Positions 1 through 5,602 are shown, numbered from the stretch's first letter. The stretch: 7,572 nt of DNA from an uncultured Acholeplasmataceae bacterium (GCA_946577115.1 CAMOAP010000034.1:1-7572), one strand, 5' to 3'. The notes: generated by a model from the sequence alone, not told the origin. Numbers and translations: made by a program.

Positions 1-57
1 TTAAACATTTATTATTTTTATTTATTTTTTTTGCTGAATTTTTATTTTTTGATATTC

Positions 58-78
58 AAAGCAATGATTTGCTTTTTT
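58..78 (+). terminator. Possible rho-independent terminator upstream of pgsA
   Basis: A 7-bp stem (AAAGCAA at 58-64 with TTGCTTT at 69-75) closes a TGAT loop and runs into a T tract that continues to 78. This is the form of a small intrinsic terminator for a plus-strand gene ending before the window. If real, pgsA begins a new transcript. The stem is short and AT-rich, so it could be chance. I found no convincing promoter between it and pgsA. Confidence 0.4.
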
Positions 79-136
79 AACCATATTTAATCAAAAAAAA
101 TATGAGCTTTTTACAAAATTACTATAGGAGTCATAT

Positions 137-790
137 ATGTTTCCTTTGCTGGCCAATTTAATTACTGTTTTTAGGATTATTTTAGTGTTTGTGCTTTTGC
201 CTTTGATGTGTGTAAGTGAGCCTGAATTTGCTAATATTTTGACTTTTCAAAGTATTTTTATATTGGCCGCTATTACTGATTATTTGGATGGTTATATAGC
301 TAAAAAATATCATCAACAAACTGTTTTTGGTAAGTTTTTTGATCCTATTGCGGATAAATTATTAGTTATTATAACGCTTTTTTATATTTGTCAATGTCGT
401 TTATCTGCTACGCAAGGAACGTTTTTATTTGCAGATACTCAAATGCCTAAAAATTTTTTTACTGCTGTTATTATGATTATAGTGATTAGAGAATTTTTAG
501 TAACAGGAATAAGATTGGTAGTTTCTAATAAAGAAGGAGTTGTTATTATTGCATCTTTTTGGGGTAAAACCAAAACAGTTTTTACTTTTGTTGCCATAAT
601 TTGCCTTTTTTTTGGTCTGTATACGTCTTCTATTTTTGATTTTGATGAAGATTTAAAAAAATTGTTTGAATATCTAAGTAATATAGGTGATATTTGCTTA
701 TTTGTTTCAGTTGTTTTAACTATTGTTTCTGGATTGGATTACTTTTTTAAAAATTATAAAATTATTCGTAAAAATTTTGCTCCTGAGTAA
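137..790 (+). CDS. pgsA: CDP-diacylglycerol--glycerol-3-phosphate 3-phosphatidyltransferase (phosphatidylglycerophosphate synthase)
   Basis: This integral membrane enzyme transfers the phosphatidyl group from CDP-diacylglycerol to glycerol-3-phosphate, giving phosphatidylglycerophosphate, the precursor of phosphatidylglycerol and cardiolipin. The CDP-alcohol phosphotransferase signature is visible: D48-x2-D51-G52-x2-A55-K56-x8-G65-x3-D69-x3-D73, with all four metal-binding aspartates. The usual Arg after Ala is Lys56, a conservative change. Further PgsA hallmarks are the N-terminal NLITVFRI segment (7-14), IREFLVTGIRLV (117-128) and the WGKTKT loop (142-147). Several hydrophobic helices follow one another. 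The 217 aa are somewhat longer than the usual 180-200; the extra residues lie around 85-105 and at the C-terminus. The ATG start has an AGGAG ribosome site at 126-130, six bases upstream. It is probably monocistronic now, since the next gene (recA) is dead. The stretch 791-987 is AT-rich with no clear terminator. Confidence 0.93.
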   Translation: MFPLLANLITVFRIILVFVLLPLMCVSEPEFANILTFQSIFILAAITDYLDGYIAKKYHQQTVFGKFFDPIADKLLVIITLFYICQCRLSATQGTFLFADTQMPKNFFTAVIMIIVIREFLVTGIRLVVSNKEGVVIIASFWGKTKTVFTFVAIICLFFGLYTSSIFDFDEDLKKLFEYLSNIGDICLFVSVVLTIVSGLDYFFKNYKIIRKNFAPE

Positions 791-987
791 TTAATTTTTT
801 TGATATTTATTTTGTGACTATATTTTTTATTATATTTTAAAATTTTCTTCTCATTTCTCTTTCTATATTAAAAAATTTTTAATAATTATTTTATCTTGTT
901 TTTTTATCTTTATTATTTTCATTACAATATTTAAAAAATTATATTTCATCAAAACTCAAATAAAAAACCCAAGTAAAAGTATTTAGG

Positions 988-1513
988 CCAAATACACAAA
1001 ATCAAAACAATTTAGAAGACACCATTAAGGATATTAAAAAAGTTTGGCAAAGGAATTGAATTTATTTCTACTGGTTTTTGTCATTGTATATTTTCTTAGA
1101 AATTTGTGGTTATGTGGAGGTGCAAAAAGGAGTCAATGTTTCTTTTATTGATGGAGAAAAAGCCTTATACCTAGGTTATGCAAAAGCCATCGGAGTAAAT
1201 ATTGATAAACTTTTAATCTCACACATCTTATTCAAGGTGAAATAAGCCTTAGATATTGTTTGTAGATTAATTGCAAGTGGAAAAATTAGTTTTTTTTAGT
1301 AGTTGATTCTGTAGCAGCATTAGTTTCGGAGGCAGAATTAGTAGTCGATATGGTTAATATGGATATAGGTTTGCAATCATGAATTATGGGTTAAGTTGTG
1401 TGTAAACATTCAGTAATTATTAATAAAACTGATATAGTTTTTATATATATTAATCAATTTATAGAAAAAACAGGAATGGTTTTATTAATCCTTAAGTAAC
1501 TCCTAGTTTTTGA
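988..1513 (+). pseudogene. recA: recA pseudogene (multiply frameshifted, internally deleted, C-terminally truncated)
   Basis: RecA segments appear in the right order but in three frames. From about 1012: LEDTIKDIKK. From 1043 (shifted frame): FGKGIEFISTG, matching FGKG...ISTG, with about a dozen residues missing between the two parts. From 1099: EICG, then VEVQKGVNVSFIDGEKAL and YAKAIGVNIDKLLIS. From about 1239: ALDIVCRLIASGKIS. From 1296 (third frame): VVDSVAALVSEAEL, MDIGLQ, VIINKTDIVFIYINQF. From 1481 (frame 2): FINP-VTP, matching FGNPETTP. Between EICG and VEVQK the GPESSGKT Walker A loop is deleted, so the ATPase could not work even without the stops. In-frame stops include 1057 and 1380. 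The C-terminal third after the FGNPE region is absent and no start codon is evident. The intact gene would be about 1 kb. The place next to pgsA matches the common Firmicutes order pgsA-(cinA)-recA, which supports descent in place and not a recent insertion. Confidence 0.9.
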
Positions 1514-1538
1514 AATTAAAAAAAGATATAATATAAGA

Positions 1539-1568
1539 AAAAAGCTAGCTTAAATAAGCTAGCTTTTT
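1539..1568. terminator. Bidirectional rho-independent terminator between recA remnant and helicase
   Basis: A 13-bp perfect inverted repeat has arms AAAAAGCTAGCTT (1539-1551) and AAGCTAGCTTTTT (1556-1568) around an AAAT loop. On the minus strand it lies about 25 nt after the helicase stop and ends in a run of T, so it mainly serves the helicase. On the plus strand it would stop transcripts coming through pgsA and the recA remnant. Confidence 0.85.
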
Positions 1569-1592
1569 ATATATTATTAAATTGTTATTTTT

Positions 1593-3236
1593 TTAATCTT
1601 TTTTGTTAATAATTAAAGTTTTGTTTTGGAAACGAATATTAGATTTGGTTTTCATTTGATTCCAAAAACGAGTTGCTACTTCAAAAATAGTTTCGTTAGT
1701 TAAGTGTTTGATATTACCAATATTTTTTCCATAAATTTGAAAATGGTCTTTTAATAATTTTAATAATACTGGCGGATTTATATTGTCTTTTTTACCTAAA
1801 TTAATAACCACTTCTATAAAGTTTTTATTATTTCTTTGGTAAGAGTTGTTAGAACCATAAGAACCAAATCTAGATTCACTACTAAAACGTGATTTGGTAA
1901 AAGAATTGTTAGTAGTCATTCTTGGAGGAAGGATGTCGCTATAATTTCTTTCTTTTGGTAAAAAATTTTTCAATAATCCTTGGATAATTTGTTCAGAAGA
2001 AAAATTTTCTAATAACTTTTGTGCTAATGGATTTGGAGTAATGTTTTCGTTGTTTTTTTCAATAATATTGAATAGTTTTTTTTCTAAATCTTTGGCATTT
2101 TGTAATTTGATGCTTTGAACAGAAGGAATATCTAGTAAAGTAATTTTTTCTTTTAAGTAGTATTCTAATTTTTTAAGTTGGCTTATTTTTCTTGGACTAA
2201 TTAAACTATAAGCTAAACCTTTTTTACCAGCTCTTCCAGTTCTTCCAATGCGGTGAACATAAACTTCGTCTTCATGTGGTAAGTCATAGTTAATTACCAT
2301 TTTGATGTCAGAAATGTCCAGTCCTCTTGCAGCTACATCAGTTGCAATTAAGATTTTGATTTTGCCTTTACGGAAATTATTCATTACATATTGTCTTTGA
2401 TTTTGTTTTAAATCGCCGTGAACTGCATCGGCTAAAAAGCCTTTGTCTTGAAGGTAGGCTGTAATTTCGTCAACATCTTTTTTAGTGTTTGCAAATAATA
2501 TAGCTGAATAATCCTTTTTTAAGTCTAGTAAACGTACTAATAATTTAGCTTTGTCAACTTCTTTTACTAAAAAGTAATTTTGTTCGATTGCGTTAACTGC
2601 AATATTTTTAACAGGAACTTGTAGGATTTTAGTGTCTTTTTGGTATTTTTTTGCTATTTTTTTAATAAATGGAGGTAGAGTTGCTGAGAATAAGACAGTT
2701 TGTCTTTCTTCTGGAATCTTTTTTAAGATTGTTTCCAAAGCTTCTTGGAAACCCATTTTTAACATTTCGTCTGCTTCATCAAGAGTTAGAATTTTTAATG
2801 CGGAGAGATCGATTTTGCCTCTTTCTAGATGGTCAATTGCACGTCCAGGAGTAGCAATAATTAAATGAGGTTTAGCTTCTAAAGCTTTAAATTGTTTGGT
2901 GTAAGATTCACCACCATAAACAACAGCGATTCTTATTTCTTGATAAAATCTTAGTAATTTTTTTAACTCTTCGTATACTTGGAGAGTTAATTCTCTAGTA
3001 GGGCATAAAATTAAACTTTGGGTTTTTTGGATTTTTGGGTCAATTTTTTCGATAATGGGAATACCAAAAGCAAAAGTTTTTCCTGTTCCTGTTTGAGCTT
3101 GCCCAATTACGTCATGTCCTTTTATAATTTCTGGAATTACTAAGGCTTGAATTGGCGTAGCATCAATAAAATTTAGTTCTTTTAAAGCTTTTTTAGTTTG
3201 CTCTAAAATAGGTAATTGTTCGAATAAAATATTCAT
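1593..3236 (-). CDS. deaD: DEAD-box ATP-dependent RNA helicase with C-terminal DbpA-type RNA-binding domain (DeaD/CshA type)
   Basis: A cytoplasmic ATP-dependent RNA helicase, likely acting in ribosome assembly, mRNA turnover or cold adaptation as DeaD/CsdA/CshA relatives do. All core motifs are present in order: Q motif (F5 to Q30), motif I AQTGTGKT (47-54), Ia PTREL (79-83), GG (108-109), Ib TPGR (129-132), II DEAD (153-156), III SAT (184-186), V around RGLD (304-307) and VI HRIGRTGR (328-335). A helical linker follows, then a Ser/Asn/Arg-rich stretch (about 440-472), typical of unstructured RNA-binding tails. Residues about 473-545 (FIEVVINLGKKDNINP onward) resemble the DbpA RRM-like domain, which helps choose structured RNA targets. 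The length of 547 aa is normal for DeaD-type proteins. The ATG start follows a GAGGA ribosome site (3241-3245) at a short spacing of 4. It is a single-gene unit, convergent with pgsA/recA, with its own terminator. The choice between deaD and cshA as symbol is uncertain; the family is not. Confidence 0.93.
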   Translation of the reverse strand: MNILFEQLPILEQTKKALKELNFIDATPIQALVIPEIIKGHDVIGQAQTGTGKTFAFGIPIIEKIDPKIQKTQSLILCPTRELTLQVYEELKKLLRFYQEIRIAVVYGGESYTKQFKALEAKPHLIIATPGRAIDHLERGKIDLSALKILTLDEADEMLKMGFQEALETILKKIPEERQTVLFSATLPPFIKKIAKKYQKDTKILQVPVKNIAVNAIEQNYFLVKEVDKAKLLVRLLDLKKDYSAILFANTKKDVDEITAYLQDKGFLADAVHGDLKQNQRQYVMNNFRKGKIKILIATDVAARGLDISDIKMVINYDLPHEDEVYVHRIGRTGRAGKKGLAYSLISPRKISQLKKLEYYLKEKITLLDIPSVQSIKLQNAKDLEKKLFNIIEKNNENITPNPLAQKLLENFSSEQIIQGLLKNFLPKERNYSDILPPRMTTNNSFTKSRFSSESRFGSYGSNNSYQRNNKNFIEVVINLGKKDNINPPVLLKLLKDHFQIYGKNIGNIKHLTNETIFEVATRFWNQMKTKSNIRFQNKTLIINKKD

Positions 3237-3270
3237 AAATTCCTCATCTTTCTTTTTAATTTAAAATTAA

Positions 3271-3299
3271 ATTATACAGATATAAATATAAAATGTTTG
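3271..3299 (-). promoter_or_regulatory. Candidate promoter of the DEAD-box helicase
   Basis: On the minus strand a perfect TATAAT -10 box occupies 3276-3271, about 35 nt upstream of the helicase ATG and preceded by TG. No good -35 box stands at 17 bp; the hexamer there (3294-3299, CAAACA on the minus strand) is weak. In such AT-rich DNA a TATAAT alone is modest evidence, but the position is right. Confidence 0.45.
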
Positions 3300-3300
3300 C

Positions 3301-3708
3301 TTTGCTAAGTGAATTAAAACACTAAACCCTTTTTAGAAGATATTTTTAAACCCTTTATGATTTCAAGTTATTGTTTGGAGTTGCTAAATAATTAATAATA
3401 TTGCAAAAAGGAATCATTTTAAAAACTATCAACTGTGTATTTTATGTCATTTTTACTTAAAGTAAAAAAGTTATAAGACTTAATATTTTTATTTAAGACC
3501 CTAATAAAAAGTATTTTGTTATTTTGCTTTTATAACAATTATGGTTTGAAATTCAATTTTGTATTTTGCGAAATAAAGTTAAATAATTGTTAAAAAGTAA
3601 AAAGTTACACTAATTTATAATAGTTTTTTGATTTGTAACATTTAATAATTTTTTACTGCATCTTTAATATTATACTTTATTATACTTGTAATTTAATAAA
3701 AAAAAACT
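3301..3708. other. Gene-free AT-rich spacer upstream of the helicase
   Basis: No open frame of convincing size or coding character is seen on either strand. The stretch contains the TAAACCCTTT repeat pair (3323-3356), a weak 7-bp hairpin (3450-3456 with 3462-3468), and AT runs. I could not recognise fragments of any known protein in it, unlike the recA region. Confidence 0.5.
3323..3356. repeat. Pair of 10-bp direct repeats upstream of the helicase promoter
   Basis: TAAACCCTTT occurs at 3323-3332 and again at 3347-3356, 24 bp apart start to start. Read on the minus strand these are AAAGGGTTTA boxes lying roughly 50-80 bp upstream of the candidate -10 box. The CCC/GGG core stands out in such AT-rich DNA. 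Spacing and place would suit a regulator binding site, but no regulator is known and this may be chance. Confidence 0.35.
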
Positions 3709-3780
3709 ATGTTGGAATTTAAAAGTGTCTTTTTATTGATTTTAGGATGTATTTGTTTAAATATGATAGTTAATAAATAA
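3709..3780 (+). CDS. Doubtful 23-codon ORF encoding a hydrophobic peptide (possible signal-peptide remnant)
   Basis: An ATG at 3709 opens a 23-codon frame ending in TAA at 3778-3780, directly before the hairpin at 3786-3812. The peptide starts MLEFKS and continues with a hydrophobic core, VFLLILGCICL, so it has the build of a signal peptide without a mature part. TATACT boxes at 3671 and 3681 could be a -10 element, but there is no ribosome site before the ATG. It may be the leftover front end of a secreted protein gene, a tiny membrane peptide, or nothing. I do not recognise it. Confidence 0.2.
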   Translation: MLEFKSVFLLILGCICLNMIVNK

Positions 3781-3785
3781 TAAAA

Positions 3786-3812
3786 AAAGACTCTCATTGG
3801 ATGAGAGTTTTT
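3786..3812. terminator. Bidirectional rho-independent terminator after the coiled-coil protein gene
   Basis: ACTCTCAT (3790-3797) and ATGAGAGT (3801-3808) form a perfect 8-bp stem around a TGG loop, extended by A/T pairs on both sides. On the minus strand it lies 11 nt past the stop of the coiled-coil gene and leads into a T-rich tail. On the plus strand it also ends in TTTTT, so it can stop transcription both ways. Confidence 0.85.
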
Positions 3813-3823
3813 ATAGATTTGCA

Positions 3824-4477
3824 TTAATTTTGAATATCATATATTTCTTTTAAAGCATTGTGGTAAGGTGTGATGTCTATTTGACTAAATTTCTCTTGAG
3901 TTTGTAAATTTTGGAATAAAGTGATGTGTTGTGCAATTGCTAAAGTTTGATCATTTTGGAATTGTTTATTTTTTTTTTGTAATTGTTTTAATTGTTCATA
4001 AATGAGATCCACTTTATTTCTTATTTCTGTTTTTTCTTGTTCGTTTGCTTGTGCATTTTGTGCTTCTAAAGTTCTTATATCTTGATTTATTTTTTTCATT
4101 TGAACCGATATAGAATCCAATTGGGTATTTATTTTTAAAATATTTTCGTATGATGTTTTTTCTTCTGTAGACATAAAAGACATTTGTTCTTTTTGGTATT
4201 GTTTGCGTAGTTCTTTTTCTTTTTTTGTTCTATTGAAAGTTATTTGTGGTTCTTGAAGTTCATTATTGGTAATATATTGTAGTCTTTTTTCAAAATTTTC
4301 TTGTGAGATTGCTATTTTATTATTTATTTTAGCTTTATTGTTATCTTGTGCTGAGGTTTTTAATAACATCATATCAGAAGTTAATAATTGATTTTTTGCA
4401 AAAAAATGCAAAATTGTAATTCCAATTAAAATTAAAAAGATAGTTGTTATAAGTGTATATTTTTTGTTGCGGGTCAT
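3824..4477 (-). CDS. Hypothetical membrane-anchored coiled-coil protein
   Basis: I do not recognise this protein. It is 217 aa with a short basic N-terminus (MTRNKK) followed by one hydrophobic segment at about residues 7-27, then a wholly hydrophilic remainder with no cysteine. No good signal peptidase site follows the hydrophobic stretch, so an N-terminal anchor with the rest outside the cell is more likely than a cleaved signal. Residues about 104-176 are rich in Q, K, E, N and L with heptad-like spacing, giving a long predicted coiled coil. The start ATG has only a weak ribosome site (AGAAAG at 4486-4491). Upstream, TGTTAAAAT on the minus strand (4542-4534) may be an extended -10 box. It is a single gene with its own terminator. 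Because phytoplasmas have no wall, the exposed part could face host or insect cells, but this is inference. The sequence does not carry the SVM-type signal of known secreted effectors as far as I can tell. Confidence 0.75.
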   Translation of the reverse strand: MTRNKKYTLITTIFLILIGITILHFFAKNQLLTSDMMLLKTSAQDNNKAKINNKIAISQENFEKRLQYITNNELQEPQITFNRTKKEKELRKQYQKEQMSFMSTEEKTSYENILKINTQLDSISVQMKKINQDIRTLEAQNAQANEQEKTEIRNKVDLIYEQLKQLQKKNKQFQNDQTLAIAQHITLFQNLQTQEKFSQIDITPYHNALKEIYDIQN

Positions 4478-4533
4478 TTAGTTTGCTTTCTATTGTAAAA
4501 GTGCTATTGTGTTTATCTTTAGTCCTTAATTTT

Positions 4534-4562
4534 ATTTTAACATTTTTTAACATTTTTTGAAA
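4534..4562 (-). promoter_or_regulatory. Candidate extended -10 promoter of the coiled-coil protein gene
   Basis: On the minus strand TGTTAAAAT (4542-4534) matches an extended -10 box (TGn plus TAAAAT), with a poor TTTCAA hexamer 17 bp upstream. It gives a leader of about 50 nt. The same stretch is a period-10 tandem repeat (TTTTAACATT twice, 4535-4554), so the match could be partly a by-product of repetition. Confidence 0.3.
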
Positions 4563-4939
4563 GTAACTTTGTTTTATGGTGGATTTAAAAAATTTTTGTA
4601 TTTGGGAAAATAACCAAAGTGTATATTATAAATTTTTTGGGGATGCAAAAAGATGAGTTAAAATATGGTATTTTAAGTAATTAAATAAATTTTTGATAGT
4701 TGTAAATTGAGTGTTTGGTTCTTGTTAGTTCATTTATAATGTTATTTCTTGTTGTATATGTGGATATAAAATCTAACCTAACAACAATATACTTGTAATT
4801 GCTAAGAATAATAAAAATTTAATATTTATTTTCTTTTATGTATTGAAGGGATAAGTTTTGCCCAACATTTATATTATAACTATTATTATATCAAAAGTCA
4901 TTATATAAACAAAAAAAGACTATTATTTAAGATAATTTT

Positions 4940-4967
4940 AATATTATTCAATTAATTGAATAATATT
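4940..4967. repeat. Perfect 28-bp palindrome, A/T rich
   Basis: The two 14-bp halves are exact reverse complements meeting between 4953 and 4954, around a CAATTAATTG core, with no unpaired spacer. Nearly all pairs are A:T. It could be a weak bidirectional terminator (T-rich DNA follows), a cruciform, or a site for a dimeric DNA-binding protein. No gene borders it closely. Confidence 0.5.
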
Positions 4968-5089
4968 TTATATTTATTTAGAAAAGAATCACAAATATCC
5001 ATATAGTTTTGATAGATTTTATTTGGAGTTATTATATGATTATGGTAATATTTTATTTTTTAGTTTAGGTAATTAAAAAGGATTGCATT

Positions 5090-5161
5090 ATGTTTTTAAT
5101 GAAATTTAAATTATCTTCTCAACTTGTTTCAGTTCCTTTTTTGCATTCTTGTTTTAGATAA
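5090..5161 (+). CDS. Doubtful 23-codon ORF with a good ribosome site
   Basis: ATG at 5090 follows AAAGGA (5077-5082), seven bases upstream, a good Shine-Dalgarno match and spacing. The frame codes for 23 aa (MFLMKFKLSSQL onward) and ends in TAA at 5159-5161. It is slightly basic and hydrophobic, of no recognised family. A 10-codon frame, also with a ribosome site, ends 21 bases before it. Both may be remnants of a broken gene or chance in AT-rich DNA. Confidence 0.18.
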   Translation: MFLMKFKLSSQLVSVPFLHSCFR

Positions 5162-5269
5162 TCCATTTTATTTTTGAGATATAAAGGTGTATTTACTATA
5201 CATTTTTTTAACCCATAAGTCAATTTTTTAATTCTGAATTTTTATTTTGTATTTGTTTAAATTATACAT

Positions 5270-5458
5270 TTATTGTAATATATTAGCCATTTGATTTATA
5301 TCATTATCATCAAAACCATAAGGCAAAGTTTTTTTCACAGCAAATTTTTTCATTTTGTCTAATAATTGGTCTTTTTTTGATAATAATTGGATTGCTTTTT
5401 GTAGTTTAATAATTGGGTTGTTGATATTCTCCAAAACTATTATTTGGTGGTCCTCCAA
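5270..5458 (-). CDS. Doubtful small hypothetical protein, divergent from hrcA, lacking an ATG start
   Basis: A 62-codon minus-strand frame bounded upstream by an in-frame TAA right before its first possible start, TTG at 5458-5456. The product is charged and probably helical (KLQKAIQLLSKKDQLLDKMKK), ending FDDNDINQMANILQ; I do not recognise it. A strong GGAGGA Shine-Dalgarno (5456-5451) overlaps that TTG, so translation would more naturally begin about 7 bases later, where the codon is ATA (5443-5441); TTG at 5434-5432 is another choice. This suggests either a non-standard start, a lost ATG, or a 5'-truncated relic. The codon content looks protein-like, but there is no clear promoter or terminator. 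It lies divergent to hrcA, about 80 bp from the hrcA -35 box. Confidence 0.35.
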   Translation of the reverse strand: MEDHQIIVLENINNPIIKLQKAIQLLSKKDQLLDKMKKFAVKKTLPYGFDDNDINQMANILQ

Positions 5459-5535
5459 TTATTTAAGGATGTTTTTTTCTTTTTTTAATTATTAATATAA
5501 AATAAATAAAAATATAACAAAATGAAAATATAGGG

Positions 5536-5564
5536 TTGACATTCAATAAAAAAAGTAATACAAT
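5536..5564 (+). promoter_or_regulatory. Sigma-A promoter of the hrcA-grpE-dnaK operon
   Basis: A perfect -35 box TTGACA (5536-5541) and a near-consensus -10 box TACAAT (5559-5564) are separated by exactly 17 bp. Transcription should start near 5570-5572, at the left edge of the CIRCE operator, so a bound HrcA would block RNA polymerase. It is by far the best promoter in the window. Confidence 0.9.
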
Positions 5565-5568
5565 ATTA

Positions 5569-5594
5569 TTGGCAATCGTGAATGTGAGTGCCAA
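5569..5594. promoter_or_regulatory. CIRCE operator (HrcA binding site), slightly irregular
   Basis: The left arm TTGGCAATC (5569-5577) and right arm GAGTGCCAA (5586-5594) correspond to the CIRCE consensus TTAGCACTC-N9-GAGTGCTAA. The third position of the left arm and its partner in the right arm have changed together (G:C), keeping symmetry. Position 7 of the left arm (A instead of C) breaks one pair. The spacer is 8 bp (5578-5585), one less than usual. It overlaps the predicted transcription start and abuts the hrcA ribosome site, as expected for an autoregulated class I heat-shock operon. Confidence 0.9.
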
Positions 5595-5602
5595 GAGGTG
5601 AT
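5593..5602 (+). promoter_or_regulatory. hrcA ribosome binding site overlapping its start region
   Basis: AAGAGGTGAT (5593-5602) is a strong match to the sequence complementary to the 16S rRNA 3' end. It overlaps the first ATG (5601-5603), with only two bases between AGAGG and that codon. A codon at ordinary spacing (8 bases after GAGG) is ATA at 5607-5609. The site therefore does not fit the ATG well and leaves the exact start uncertain. Confidence 0.6.

Larger units (their letters stand above)
4478..5269. other. About 790-bp spacer without a convincing gene
   Basis: Only tiny open frames are present. On the plus strand: 4576-4656 (26 aa, no ribosome site), 5036-5068 (10 aa, GGAG seven bases before the ATG) and 5090-5161 (23 aa). 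On the minus strand: 5166-5065, interrupted by one TGA at 5121-5119. A perfect 28-bp palindrome lies at 4940-4967. The composition and scattered remnants suggest an old, decayed region like the recA stretch, but I cannot name any ancestor gene here. Confidence 0.5.

Noticed and set aside
22..84. Minus-strand 20-codon frame beginning MVKKANHCFEYQK
   Set aside because: It is very short and Lys-rich from A-runs, has no promoter or terminator, and overlaps the likely upstream hairpin.
2632..2868. Plus-strand open frames (78 and 61 codons) inside the helicase gene
   Set aside because: They lie antisense to the most conserved helicase motifs (TPGR, DEAD, SAT), have no ribosome site and no protein-like features. 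They are shadows of the real gene.
4576..4656. Plus-strand 26-codon frame beginning MVDLKNFCIWENNQ
   Set aside because: There is no ribosome site and nothing recognisable; it is too short to support as a gene.
5065..5166. Reading TGA as tryptophan to join the fragment at 5166-5065
   Set aside because: All solid genes in the window use TGG for Trp and end cleanly, and none contains an in-frame TGA, so a UGA-Trp code is not supported.
5598..5600. GTG as the hrcA start
   Set aside because: It lies within the Shine-Dalgarno match itself, and the next codon is ATG. The ATG at 5601 is the simpler call.
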